A stretch of 62,594 nt of DNA from Pseudomonadota bacterium (GCA_030917925.1 JAUPTV010000124.1:1-62594); one strand, 5' to 3'; numbered from the stretch's first letter, positions 24,284 to 33,028 are shown. Numbers and translations are program-made. The notes: generated by a model not told the origin, from the letters alone.

Positions 24284-26368
24284 ATGCCAAACAACGCTTC
24301 ATCTTTACCCACTCCCGTAGTCGCTTCCGACGAACCTGTCCATTTTTTCAGAAATTACAAACGGGCTATCGGCCTGGCCTACGGAGCAATCCTGCTCGGT
24401 CTGCTGGCTTTCTGCGCTTACCAGCTTCATCGAAAGTTTGACGCCGAAATTGAACTCATCCAAGAACACATCCAGCGCTATAGTCAATTCGTCGAATTCG
24501 TCATACGGTCATCGGCCGACCAGTTGGAAACCCTGCGGATGCTGGCCGAAGGCGAGACCGCAACGCCCAAAACACTGGGCGATGAGCCTTCATCGCAATG
24601 GCCCGGCCTCACCTTCAGGGCGGAGGTCAATGAAGTCGGGTACAGCCTCGATCAAACTCCCGACCTCGACCTGAGCGGAAACCTGGTCGGTATCGGTCCA
24701 CTCACCGGACGTTCGCCTGATTTCTACCAGGATCTGGACATAGCGCTGATCTTCAATAAAAGCTTCCGCTCCCTGGTCTTCACCTTACCCAACGCCGCTC
24801 AGGCTCGCTTCATTTCGCTCCATAACTTTGTCCTGTTCGCCCCCTGGGAACCCTCGGTCAACCAGCCATTCACTTCAAGGGTTTACCAGGACCCGGTTTG
24901 GACGCTCGGCAGCCCGGAGCAGAATCCCGACCGTGAGAAGTACTGGGCGCCGGTTTACTTTCGAGACGCCTCCCAAGGTTTGCTGGTACCGGTCGCCGTC
25001 CCGGTTTATCAAGACCGACGCTTTACCGGGGTCATCGCCATTGATACCAGTCTTGACTATCTCAACCGGATCAATAACGACTTCAGCTATCCGCTGGGGA
25101 CGGTATTCCTGGCGGACGCCTACGGGAAAGTCCTCGCCCATCCTCACTTGTACGCCAACCCCCTCACCGTCGAACAAGCGCCCACACTTACCGACGCATT
25201 GCCGGAAGCGCTCAAAACCCGCGATTTAAGCAACCTGCCAAAAGCTCAGCCGGTTGACATACAGGATTATGTCGTCATCCGCTACCCTTTCGCCCTGGCA
25301 CCCTGGATCCTGATTTATACCGTGCCACGTTCCGCGCTGTGGCATAAAGTCCTGACCGACTATGGACCCCCTATGCTCGCTATCCTGCTCGGTTTGATAG
25401 CGGTTATGGTCGTTACCTACACGGTAACGTCACGCGAATTTGTCGGCCCAGCCGCGAAACTGGTCCAGCATCTCGCCGCAGAATCACGCTTTCAGCCGAC
25501 CAATATTCCGATAGTGCCGATGGCCTGGCGTCCCTGGTTTGAAACCGTGACCAAAGCGTTTCGTGAATCCATCCAACTCATGGCCCTGCGTCAGGAACTC
25601 AATGTCGCCGCCAAAATGCAGATTGCGATCCTGCCGCGCGCCTGGCCGGTCCATCCCCAATATCAATTATGGGGAACCATGCAGGCGGCGAAAGAGGTCG
25701 GCGGTGATTTTTACGATCATTTTGAGGTCGCTGGTGGACTGCGTGGTATGGTCGTCGCTGATGTCAGCGGCAAGGGCATCGGCCCCGGTCTGTTTGGCAT
25801 GATGGCGAAAACCCTGGTGCGTGCCACCGCCCTGCATGAAGCGCTGGATTTGTCCGGGATCATCGCCAAAGTCAATGATGAACTCTGCGCGGACAATGAC
25901 GGTTGCATATTTGTTACCCTGTTCTATGGCCTGTTCGATCCCGCAACCGGGTTGCTGCGCTATGCGAACGGGGGACATCCGCCGCCCTTGCTGGTACACG
26001 CTGATGGCAGCGCCGAGTATCTACCCGTGCTCGGCGGGGCTGCGCCGGGCATCATCCCTGGCGCGTTCTACCCCCAGGCGAGCATTCAGCTTCACCCCGG
26101 CGATACCGTATTGATGTTCAGCGATGGCGTCACCGAGGCGATGAATGCGGCAAACGAGGAATTTGGCGTCGACCGACTGGTCGCGCTGTTCCGCGATGCG
26201 CCCTGCGGAACCCCGACTGAGGCGGTGGAGCGCACCGTGCGCGCAGTCCATGAATTTGCCGCTGGCGTCGAACAGTCCGATGACATCACCTGCGTCGCGC
26301 TTTGTTATCAAACCAGGGATGCCCTTCGCGATAGCGCGGCGCTCCTGGCGCTGGAGGCGACGTTATGA
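24284..26368 (+). CDS. Membrane sensor SpoIIE/RsbU-type protein phosphatase
   Basis: A 694-residue inner-membrane sensor with PP2C-type serine phosphatase output. A membrane segment at about residues 33-52 precedes a periplasmic region of about 310 residues resembling a double CACHE ligand-binding domain (VPVYQDRRFTGVIAIDTSLDY is the type; residues about 240-265). A second membrane segment (PMLAILLGLIAVMVVTYTV) leads to a short linker and the phosphatase. Metal-binding motifs are GGDFYDHF, VVADVSGKGIGPGLFG, MFSDGVTEAMN and SDDITCVAL. Such phosphatases usually dephosphorylate an anti-sigma antagonist (STAS protein); none is nearby. ATG 24284 is preferred to TTG 24266. The stop overlaps the next start (ATGA), coupling it to a periplasmic binding protein. 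Confidence 0.85.
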   Translation: MPNNASSLPTPVVASDEPVHFFRNYKRAIGLAYGAILLGLLAFCAYQLHRKFDAEIELIQEHIQRYSQFVEFVIRSSADQLETLRMLAEGETATPKTLGDEPSSQWPGLTFRAEVNEVGYSLDQTPDLDLSGNLVGIGPLTGRSPDFYQDLDIALIFNKSFRSLVFTLPNAAQARFISLHNFVLFAPWEPSVNQPFTSRVYQDPVWTLGSPEQNPDREKYWAPVYFRDASQGLLVPVAVPVYQDRRFTGVIAIDTSLDYLNRINNDFSYPLGTVFLADAYGKVLAHPHLYANPLTVEQAPTLTDALPEALKTRDLSNLPKAQPVDIQDYVVIRYPFALAPWILIYTVPRSALWHKVLTDYGPPMLAILLGLIAVMVVTYTVTSREFVGPAAKLVQHLAAESRFQPTNIPIVPMAWRPWFETVTKAFRESIQLMALRQELNVAAKMQIAILPRAWPVHPQYQLWGTMQAAKEVGGDFYDHFEVAGGLRGMVVADVSGKGIGPGLFGMMAKTLVRATALHEALDLSGIIAKVNDELCADNDGCIFVTLFYGLFDPATGLLRYANGGHPPPLLVHADGSAEYLPVLGGAAPGIIPGAFYPQASIQLHPGDTVLMFSDGVTEAMNAANEEFGVDRLVALFRDAPCGTPTEAVERTVRAVHEFAAGVEQSDDITCVALCYQTRDALRDSAALLALEATL

Positions 26369-27258
26369 GGGCCGTCATTAAACACTGGGTGCTGTTATCG
26401 CTGGCCGCCGCCTGTTGCTATGGACCAGTCGCTCGCGACGTCCGGGCGGATACTTTCGAGGCCATTCAAAACCGGGGCAAACTGATCGTTGGCGTCAAGG
26501 CAGACGTGCCATTATGGGGCGTACTCGACAAGGTGTCGGGAAATATCGTGGGGCTTGAACCGGATCTGGCCCAGGATCTGGCCGACCAGTTTGGCGTGAA
26601 GCTTGAGTTAAAACCCTTACTGAGCGCCGAACGCGTGTCGGCTCTGGAACAGCGGTTGGTGGATGTCGTCATCGCCACCTTTGCCGATACCCCGGACCGG
26701 CAGACGCAGGTCACCATGGTACTGCCCCATTACTATGAAACCGGCTTCGGCTTGCTCACTCGACGTTCAGAGCAATTGAAGCAGTGGTCCGATCTGTACA
26801 ACCGGCGGGTCTGCTCGCGCCGGGAATCCTTCTTTAATCGGGCGCTGGCCATTAAATACGGCGTCGACGTCATCGCATTGTACAGCGTTGACCACGCGGT
26901 GGCGGCGTTACGCGATGGCCGCTGCGTCGGCCTCATTTTCAGCGACATCGCCATCCAGGCCATGCTACAAAAACCGGAGTGGTCGACGCGCTACGAAGCG
27001 CCGCTGCCGTCGCTGTATTCAGCGCCATGGGCCATAGGGCTGCATCGGGACGAACGGGATGGACGCCTGTATCACGCGATCTCCAGGGCAGTAGTTCGCT
27101 GGCACCGCAGCGGTTTATTAGCCAGGCTTGAAGACAAGTGGGGCATCCCGCGCTCCAACTTTGTTCAACAAATGGAGCAACGCTGGAAGGTGCCGAAAAC
27201 CAGCCCGCTGTACTGTGGCGACAGCGTGACCGCGAGTACGCCAGCGGAATGCCTTTAA
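26365..27258 (+). CDS. Periplasmic type-3 solute-binding protein
   Basis: A 297-residue exported protein with a signal peptide (VLLSLAAACCYGPVARDVRA) and the SBP_bac_3 fold: GKLIVGVKADVPLWG, GLEPDLAQDLADQFG and VDVVIATFADTPDRQTQV are typical. No ABC permease or ATPase gene is adjacent. Because its start overlaps the phosphatase stop by 4 bases, it is likely a ligand-binding partner of the sensor's periplasmic domain rather than part of an importer; this is inference. Followed by the sodB terminator. Confidence 0.8.
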   Translation: MRAVIKHWVLLSLAAACCYGPVARDVRADTFEAIQNRGKLIVGVKADVPLWGVLDKVSGNIVGLEPDLAQDLADQFGVKLELKPLLSAERVSALEQRLVDVVIATFADTPDRQTQVTMVLPHYYETGFGLLTRRSEQLKQWSDLYNRRVCSRRESFFNRALAIKYGVDVIALYSVDHAVAALRDGRCVGLIFSDIAIQAMLQKPEWSTRYEAPLPSLYSAPWAIGLHRDERDGRLYHAISRAVVRWHRSGLLARLEDKWGIPRSNFVQQMEQRWKVPKTSPLYCGDSVTASTPAECL

Positions 27259-27306
27259 TTCCTGGAAAACGCCGTCCAGCACCAGGCGATTTCACCGCTT
27301 AAAATA

Positions 27307-27341
27307 AAAGCCAGCATCCCTAAAATAAAGATGCTGGCTTT
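27307..27341. terminator. Bidirectional terminator between binding protein and sodB
   Basis: AAAGCCAGCATC (27307-27318) pairs perfectly with GATGCTGGCTTT (27330-27341). On the minus strand the stem is followed by TTTTATTTTAA, a good U-rich tail for sodB; on the plus strand the tail is weaker. Confidence 0.8.
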
Positions 27342-27362
27342 GAATAGCCCGCCGAATACGGT

Positions 27363-27941
27363 TCAGGCGTATTGCTGAGCGACGAAATCCCAGTTGACCA
27401 GATTCCAGAACGCCTCGACATACTTCGGACGCAGGTTCCGATAATCGATGTAATAGGCGTGTTCCCAGACATCGCAGGTCAGCAGCGCTGTCTTGCCGGA
27501 GGTCGCTGGCGTTCCGGCATTACTGGTGCTCATCAATTCCACGGAACCATCAGCATTTTTGACCAGCCAGCCCCAGCCGGAACCGAACGTGCCTATCGCG
27601 GTCTTGGCGAATTCTTCCTTGAACGCCGCAAACGAACCAAACTTCTGGTTGATCGCCGTCGCCAGCGCCCCGGTCGGCTCGCCGCCGCCATTCGGCTTCA
27701 GGCAGTTCCAATAGAACGTGTGATTCCACACCTGAGCGGCGTTGTTGAATACGCCGCCCGACGACTTGAGCACGATCTCTTCCAGAGACAGATTTTCAAA
27801 CTCCGTGCCCTTGATCAGGTTATTCAGGTTGGTCACATAGGTCTGATGATGCTTGCCATAGTGAAACTCCAGGGTTTCCGCCGAGATGTGTGGCTCCAGC
27901 GCATTCTTGGCGTAGGGTAAAGCAGGCAATTCGTGAACCAT
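27363..27941 (-). CDS. sodB: Superoxide dismutase [Fe]
   Basis: Dismutates superoxide in the cytoplasm. The 192-residue protein has the Fe/Mn-SOD motifs: [15 protein letters not shown] with the first metal His, [11 protein letters not shown] with the second, and [13 protein letters not shown] with the Asp and His ligands. The Gln in the [10 protein letters not shown] region and the [10 protein letters not shown] pattern favour the iron type. An AAGGAGAT ribosome-binding site precedes the ATG. Monocistronic, with a strong terminator. Confidence 0.95.
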   Translation of the reverse strand: MVHELPALPYAKNALEPHISAETLEFHYGKHHQTYVTNLNNLIKGTEFENLSLEEIVLKSSGGVFNNAAQVWNHTFYWNCLKPNGGGEPTGALATAINQKFGSFAAFKEEFAKTAIGTFGSGWGWLVKNADGSVELMSTSNAGTPATSGKTALLTCDVWEHAYYIDYRNLRPKYVEAFWNLVNWDFVAQQYA

Positions 27942-28185
27942 GCAGCTATCTCCTTGATGATTGAGTGATGGAAAAATCGCGTCAATTTTGAACCCACTGG
28001 CGGCATGAAGTTTCGCCAGAACATGCAGGACGCGACAAACCCGGCAAGTCTAGCCCCCCCTCCCTGACGATGCAACGCAGGTTATCGGCGCTAAGGGTAT
28101 GTTATTCTTGCCGGCAAATTTGGCATCGAACCGGCATTGGCCCTTCCACACGCTCGTAATCCCAGCCTTATGGAGAAATCAGGAT

Positions 28186-28533
28186 ATGAACAAACTTGCT
28201 TTCACGCTCGCACTAGTGGCCGGCTTAACCACCGCTGGCTGTGTCAGTATGGGCGGCGGTTCCAGTGATGAGAGTAGCGTCGCCAGCACTTCCAGCCTGA
28301 CCGATAGCGGACGCCCCGGCCCGAAACTCAGCGATTCGGAAATCGTTTCGGCCATCAAGGACGCCTACAAGCAGGATGAACAACTCGCCAGCGCCAGCAT
28401 TAATGTCACAGCCAATCAGGGTGTCGTCACGCTCAGCGGCAGTGTTCCCAGCGCTCAGGTCTATAATCGCGCTATTTCGGTAGCGCGCAGCGTCACCGGC
28501 CGCCCGCCGGTCGCCGCCAGTCTTAGTTTCTAA
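28186..28533 (+). CDS. BON-domain lipoprotein
   Basis: A 115-residue lipoprotein. Signal peptide with lipobox TAGC at about residue 19, a Ser-rich linker, then a BON domain (residues about 48-115: SDSEIVSAIKDAY, INVTANQGVVTLSGSVPS, AISVARSVTG). BON domains bind membranes or other envelope parts and are typical of OsmY-like proteins. ATG 28186 has GGAG about 10 bases upstream; the open frame extends upstream to 28099 without support. Precedes the NAGGN amidotransferase gene by 47 bases, which also suggests an osmotic-stress link. Confidence 0.8.
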   Translation: MNKLAFTLALVAGLTTAGCVSMGGGSSDESSVASTSSLTDSGRPGPKLSDSEIVSAIKDAYKQDEQLASASINVTANQGVVTLSGSVPSAQVYNRAISVARSVTGRPPVAASLSF

Positions 28534-28580
28534 CCTCTAACCTCTCTCCCTCCGGGAGCGGGCAGCAATCTCTTGAAACC

Positions 28581-30374
28581 ATGTGTGGCATCTGCGGTGA
28601 ATTAACACTGGACGGCCAAGGGCCGGACTTGACCTTAATGCCAGCGATGCTGGCGCGACTGGCCCGGCGCGGTCCTGATCATGAAGGCATGTGGGCAGAT
28701 GGTCCGCTGTTATTCGGCCATCGCCGACTGTCGGTCATCGATCTCAGTGACCGCTCCAACCAGCCGATGGTCGATCCGGAACTGGGCCTGGCGCTGGTCT
28801 TCAACGGCGCAATCTATAACTACCGGGAACTGCGGCAGGAACTCCAGACCAAGGGCTACCGCTTCTTCTCCGGCGGCGACACCGAGGTCATCCTCAAAGC
28901 CTATGCGGAATGGGGCGAGCAGTGCGTTGAGCACCTGATCGGCATGTTTGCTTTCGCCCTGTGGAATTTGCGTGAACGCACCCTGTTCCTCGCCCGCGAC
29001 CGACTGGGCATCAAGCCGCTGTACTACAGCCGGACACCGCACGCCTTCCGCTTCGCCTCGAACAGTCAGGCGCTGCTGGCCGCGCCCGATGTGGATACCG
29101 CGATTGATCCGGTCGGTCTGCATTGCCAACTGACCGTGCACGCGGTCATCCCCGCGCCGCGCACAATTTTGCAAGGCATCCGCAAGCTGCCCCCGGCAAC
29201 AACGATGACTATCGACGCGCAGGGCAATCAGCGGAATCGGGTTTACTGGCGATTGACCGCCCGGCGTCCGGTGGAATCGCGCAGCGAGGCGGAATGGACC
29301 GACGCGGTGCATGACGCACTGCGGCTGGCAGTGCGGCGGCGGCTGGACATTGCGGATGTGCCGGTGGGCGTTCTGCTGTCTGGTGGACTGGATTCCAGCC
29401 TGCTGGTCGCATTGCTGGCGGAATCCGGCGTGCATGATCTGCGCACCTTCTCAGTGGGTTTTGAAGATCAGCCGGAAGAAAAAGGCAACGAGTTTGAATA
29501 TTCCGATCCGGTGGCGGCCCGCTACCAGACCCGCCACCACAAGTATCTAATTCCCAACGATCAGGTGCTGAAACGCCTGCCGGAAGCCGTGACCTGCATG
29601 GCCGAGCCGATGGTCGGCCAGGACGCGGTGGCCTTCTTTCTGCTGTCGGAACAGGTTTCGCAAGCGGTCAAAGTCGTGCAGAGCGGTCAAGGCGCGGATG
29701 AAGTGTTCGGCGGCTATTTCTGGTATCCGCGCATGGTCGCAGAAAGCGGGACTGATCTGGAGCGATTCCGCCAACACTATTTCGACCGTGACCATGCTGA
29801 ATTTCTGGAAACGGTCGGGCCGGCCTGGCAGGGTTCCGACTACACCGCAGAACTGATTGCGGAACGGCTGGCGGAATCGGGCGCAGATGAATATCTCGAC
29901 CAAGTGCTGCGGCTGGATGTGACCACGCTGATCGTTGACGACCCGGTGAAACGGGTGGACAACATGACCATGGCCTGGGGACTGGAAGCGCGGGTGCCGT
30001 TCCTGGACCATGAACTGGTGGAACTGGCGATGCAATTACCGCCAGAATTAAAGATCGGCAGCGGCGGTAAGCAGGTATTGAAAAAAATCGCCCGGGGCTT
30101 ATTGCCTGACGCCGTGATCGACCGGCCCAAGGGCTATTTCCCGGTGCCAGCGTTAAAATTCGTGCGTGGCCCCTTTCTGGAATTCATGCGCGACACGGTT
30201 AATTCCCGCGCCTGTCGGGAGCGTGGCCTGTTCCAGCGGACGTATCTGGACCGTCTACTAGCCGAACCCGAGGCGCATCATACCCGGCTACTGGGCAGCA
30301 AGCTCTGGCACTCGGCGCTGCTGGAACTGTGGCTGCAATTGAACGTGGACCCGGCAACACGGGTCAATGGTTAA
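28581..30374 (+). CDS. N-acetylglutaminylglutamine amidotransferase (AsnB-like)
   Basis: A 597-residue class II glutamine amidotransferase. The N-terminal glutaminase has catalytic Cys2 in MCGICGE; the synthetase part has the PP-loop LLSGGLDSSLLVALL. It resembles the subfamily that makes the osmoprotectant N-acetylglutaminylglutamine amide (NAGGN) rather than asparagine: EYSDPVAARYQTRHH, AEPMVGQDAVAFFLLSEQ, VVQSGQGADEVFGGY. In that pathway a companion acetyltransferase-ligase (ngg) is normally adjacent; here none is seen on either side. The gene before is an envelope BON lipoprotein and the one after a glutaredoxin. General asparagine synthase is the alternative. Confidence 0.75.
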   Translation: MCGICGELTLDGQGPDLTLMPAMLARLARRGPDHEGMWADGPLLFGHRRLSVIDLSDRSNQPMVDPELGLALVFNGAIYNYRELRQELQTKGYRFFSGGDTEVILKAYAEWGEQCVEHLIGMFAFALWNLRERTLFLARDRLGIKPLYYSRTPHAFRFASNSQALLAAPDVDTAIDPVGLHCQLTVHAVIPAPRTILQGIRKLPPATTMTIDAQGNQRNRVYWRLTARRPVESRSEAEWTDAVHDALRLAVRRRLDIADVPVGVLLSGGLDSSLLVALLAESGVHDLRTFSVGFEDQPEEKGNEFEYSDPVAARYQTRHHKYLIPNDQVLKRLPEAVTCMAEPMVGQDAVAFFLLSEQVSQAVKVVQSGQGADEVFGGYFWYPRMVAESGTDLERFRQHYFDRDHAEFLETVGPAWQGSDYTAELIAERLAESGADEYLDQVLRLDVTTLIVDDPVKRVDNMTMAWGLEARVPFLDHELVELAMQLPPELKIGSGGKQVLKKIARGLLPDAVIDRPKGYFPVPALKFVRGPFLEFMRDTVNSRACRERGLFQRTYLDRLLAEPEAHHTRLLGSKLWHSALLELWLQLNVDPATRVNG

Positions 30375-30401
30375 GCATCTTTCTCCTACCGAGGTCAATC
30401 A

Positions 30402-30737
30402 ATGGACGCTCTCGAACGCATCAAGCAACAAGTCGAATCCAATCCGGTCGTGATCTACATGAAAGGCACCCCGGAAGCCCCCCGCTGTGGTTTCTCACAC
30501 CGCGCCTCCCAGGCTCTGGCCGCTACCGGCCTGCCGTTCGCCTATTTCAATATCCTGGAAGACCCGGACATTTTCGACAACCTGCCGCGCTACGCCGACT
30601 GGCCCACCTTCCCGCAGATTTACATTAACAGCGAGTTGATTGGCGGTTGCGACATTACGTTGGAACTGTATCAGAGCGGCGAGTTGCAGAAATTGATGGA
30701 AGAGGCCGTCGCTAGAGCCGATTCCGCTGCGTCCTAA
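30402..30737 (+). CDS. grxD: Monothiol glutaredoxin (Grx4/GrxD family)
   Basis: A 111-residue CGFS-type glutaredoxin that carries and delivers [2Fe-2S] clusters. Signatures are NPVVIYMKGTPEAPRCGFS with the active Cys, WPTFPQIYINSELIGGCDI for glutathione binding. Length is normal. Follows the amidotransferase by 27 bases with AGGT near the start, so it may be cotranscribed. Confidence 0.93.
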   Translation: MDALERIKQQVESNPVVIYMKGTPEAPRCGFSHRASQALAATGLPFAYFNILEDPDIFDNLPRYADWPTFPQIYINSELIGGCDITLELYQSGELQKLMEEAVARADSAAS

Positions 30738-30755
30738 GCCCCCCTGATACGCGCT

Positions 30756-30776
30756 CCTCCCCCGCAACAGGGGAGG
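30756..30776. terminator. Hairpin after grxD
   Basis: CCTCCCC (30756-30762) pairs with GGGGAGG (30770-30776). A T run (TATTTTTTT) lies about 10 bases later, further than in an ideal intrinsic terminator. Confidence 0.5.
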
Positions 30777-30791
30777 AAACTTGCTATTTTT

Positions 30792-30807
30792 TTGTGCGAT
30801 TGCACAA
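30792..30807. promoter_or_regulatory. Operator-like palindrome
   Basis: TTGTGC (30792-30797) and GCACAA (30802-30807) form a perfect inverted repeat with a 4-base spacer, in the AT-rich 255-base leader of the unknown gene at 30993. The shape is that of a dimeric repressor site. I cannot name the regulator. Confidence 0.4.
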
Positions 30808-30992
30808 TGTGAAATTTTTTTCGCAGTTCCCTACCAAAACGCTGAATATGGATTACAATAATCGTATTCAGGCTGTGGCAATGCTCTTTAGAAGCGAATA
30901 ACCGCATTCACAACCTGAATCCATCCTCACGGTACATTTCCCCAACGCCCTGAGGCTGGCCACCGGGCCACGGTTGAGCGAGGTACAGCATC

Positions 30993-31454
30993 ATGCCCAG
31001 TGTTTTGCAGCAAATCGCCCAGCAGTTTGAACAAATCGATCCTGACAAAGCCAATGAGCTGCGCCGGATCGATCAGGTCTATACCGACTTTGGCTTTAAT
31101 GATGGCGCATCCGCGCAGGCGGATGATGGCGCGGCCCGCCGTTTGCTTCACTATCTACCGCGTATGGCGCGGATGAAGGGATTCCGGTTGTACCGGATTG
31201 GAGTTGGCGAACAGGAAAATGGCGGCTATGCCCATCAGGCCGTCGCCCTGCTCGACGCCCGTCACCTGCCGACGCCGGGCAATACCCTGGCGGTGCTGGA
31301 CCCGTCCGGCGTCGAGGCCGAACCACCAGTCGCAAGCGATGAAGAATCCCGTCAGTATTTTTTTGAAGTCTGGCAGACCTTGCAGTATTACTACGGCCAT
31401 GGTTGCGCACTGATTCCTGATAGTCAGTCAGCACCGAAGCAGAGTTCGGTTTAA
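30993..31454 (+). CDS. Hypothetical protein
   Basis: A 153-residue cytoplasmic protein I do not recognise. No signal peptide, membrane segment or known motif is seen. The N-terminus (QQIAQQFEQIDPDKANELRRI) is likely helical and amphipathic; the centre has GFRLYRIGVGEQENGGYAHQAVALLD. A GAGG site precedes the ATG. It stands alone between a 255-base leader with an operator-like palindrome and a strong intrinsic terminator, so it is a dedicated, probably regulated, single-gene unit. Confidence 0.65.
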   Translation: MPSVLQQIAQQFEQIDPDKANELRRIDQVYTDFGFNDGASAQADDGAARRLLHYLPRMARMKGFRLYRIGVGEQENGGYAHQAVALLDARHLPTPGNTLAVLDPSGVEAEPPVASDEESRQYFFEVWQTLQYYYGHGCALIPDSQSAPKQSSV

Positions 31455-31504
31455 AGCGGTAAACGCTTTAACAAACAGGAAACCCGGCAATGCCGGGTTT
31501 TTTT
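31452..31504 (+). terminator. Tandem hairpins ending in an intrinsic terminator
   Basis: TAAAGCG (31452-31458) pairs with CGCTTTA (31464-31470). Then AACCCGGC (31481-31488) pairs with GCCGGGTT (31492-31499) and runs into TTTTTTT. The second is a textbook rho-independent terminator. Confidence 0.85.
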
Positions 31505-31526
31505 GTGAATATGGAAAGCGTTGGTT

Positions 31527-31554
31527 GAACCGCCAGGACGCCAGAATCGCCAGG
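31527..31554. repeat. Dispersed GCCA(A)G nine-base-period repeat, copy 1
   Basis: Starts GAACCGCCAGGACGCC and continues with two more CGCCA units, spaced about nine bases. A second copy in reverse orientation lies at 53807-53835. Noncoding, next to the Uma2 gene. Confidence 0.6.
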
Positions 31555-31575
31555 TTATTCTTAAAGTTGAGGGGC

Positions 31576-32166
31576 TTAAACCGCTCGTGGCGTCTCGGGC
31601 AATCCAGCGCCTTCGTACAGTTCCGCTAATTGAATCGTCAACCCCGTACAGGGCAACGTTAATTCACCCTGTGGATCGCTAAATTCGGTCCGTTGCCATT
31701 GGCCTGCTTCCCGCGAATGCAGAATTGCGCGCATCTGATCCTGCTCCAGCAGCAGATAGCCTTGAACACTATCTAATCGGGTATACGCAAACAGTTTCTC
31801 CTGTCGATCCGTGCACGCTGTCTCACTGGATAACACCTCGACAATCAAACAGGGACGCATACGGTAATAGGGGTGACGATCATCAGGATCACAACAAACC
31901 ATTAAGTCAGGGTAGTAAAGCATCTCGACGCCGACTTCCCTGAGATGCAATTTGACGTCCGCAATAAACACCTGGCAGGGCGAGCCTCGCAGGTGATTCA
32001 GCAAGCGAGCAAACAGATTACCCGCAATCTGATTATGCCGGGCGCTACTACCCGACATAGCATAAATTTCACCGTTAATATATTCATGCTTGATCCCGCT
32101 GTTTTCTTCAATAGCGAGATACTCTTCCACTGAAATCCAGTGAGTTTTGAGTTGGGCTGACATCAT
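31576..32166 (-). CDS. Uma2 (DUF820) family putative endonuclease
   Basis: A 196-residue protein of the Uma2 family, which has a PD-(D/E)XK nuclease-like fold. Typical features are WISVEEYLAIEENSGIKHEYI at the start, GEIYAMSGSSARHNQI, YYPDLMVCCDP with the acidic active-site residue, and CLIVEVLSSETACTDRQEK with the E-x-K-like site. The cellular role is not established; many members sit alone and are mobile or multicopy. A dispersed GCCAG repeat lies just downstream of its stop. Confidence 0.8.
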   Translation of the reverse strand: MMSAQLKTHWISVEEYLAIEENSGIKHEYINGEIYAMSGSSARHNQIAGNLFARLLNHLRGSPCQVFIADVKLHLREVGVEMLYYPDLMVCCDPDDRHPYYRMRPCLIVEVLSSETACTDRQEKLFAYTRLDSVQGYLLLEQDQMRAILHSREAGQWQRTEFSDPQGELTLPCTGLTIQLAELYEGAGLPETPRAV

Positions 32167-32212
32167 CTTTCTCCATGGATGGCATTTATAAAAGGGGCTT
32201 CATGGATAGCAT

Positions 32213-32536
32213 TCAAAGTACAATACGCTGAGTCGCCAGACTCTCCAAATCTCCACGCCCGACGCCCATCTCACCGGCCAGTCGAATATAGCCCACTTCA
32301 CTGGGTTCCAGGCCAAACAACTTCGCCGCTGCGGTATCCGCCGTCACCAGATCGGTCGATAGCAATTGCGATTGCAGGTTAACGATATCTGCCGTCGACA
32401 CCCCCTTGACGGCGACCAGATCGGGAACGCCGCCAGCGACGGCTTCTCCCGCATACAGGCGCTCTACTGGATTGCCCAGCGCCAGACCGGTGCCGAGCGC
32501 TTTCAGAAAAGTTCTGCGTTGCATGGTCAGGCTCAT
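32213..32536 (-). pseudogene. Internally deleted DUF362-type protein with Tat signal
   Basis: The 107-residue frame begins with a Tat signal (MQRRTFLKALGTGLALG) and then jumps directly to what looks like the C-terminal 65 residues of DUF362 proteins: LLSTDLVTADTAAAKLFGLEP and YIRLAGEMGVGRGD. DUF362 proteins are usually around 300 residues or more. The core, including any Cys cluster, is missing, yet the frame is intact. It is most likely a relic of an in-frame deletion; a short functional form cannot be excluded. Starts at ATG 32536 or ATG 32524. Confidence 0.6.
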
Positions 32537-32599
32537 TAATCGAGATCGAGGGTGCGTCGCCCCTCCCTGACTGGCAAGAAGGGGTCTGGATTGACCAGG

Positions 32600-33028
32600 T
32601 TAGAACCGGAATCGGCGCAGGATAGTCAGCGATGACAACGCGCCCACCAGCTTGCGATTCCCATCGACGACCGGCAACCGGATATAGCCCTCTGATAACA
32701 AGGTTAATGCCTCGGACAATGGCGATTCGGGACTCACCACCGGATGGTTCACGGCAAAATCGGCGACCTTGCGGTGCAGATAAGGAATCAGCCGGTTATC
32801 AACATCCTCGGCGCGCTCATTCTCAGCGTCATCCGGCAACTGCGGCTCGGCAGGCAGCAGCATTTTGGAAAACATGAACGAATTGATGGTGCCCACAAAT
32901 TCACCCTGAGCGTTAATCACCATTAAGTCCTGCATGTGTTTACGAATCATGAGCGCCAATGCTTCCGACAACGGCGCGGTATCGAGCACGGCAGTGGGCG
33001 CGGACAACATGTAATGTTTGCACTTCAT
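32600..33028 (-). CDS. CBS-domain pair protein
   Basis: A 142-residue soluble protein made of two CBS motifs: residues about 8-60 (YMLSAPTAVLDTAPLSEAL, LMVINAQGEFVGTI) and about 85-142 (HPVVSPESPLSEALTLL, RLPVVDGNRKLVGALSS). CBS pairs bind adenine nucleotides and act as energy sensors. It is divergent from the membrane pyrophosphatase gene, with a 174-base gap between the two starts, so it may be related to that pump's regulation; this is inference. Confidence 0.85.
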   Translation of the reverse strand: MKCKHYMLSAPTAVLDTAPLSEALALMIRKHMQDLMVINAQGEFVGTINSFMFSKMLLPAEPQLPDDAENERAEDVDNRLIPYLHRKVADFAVNHPVVSPESPLSEALTLLSEGYIRLPVVDGNRKLVGALSSLTILRRFRF

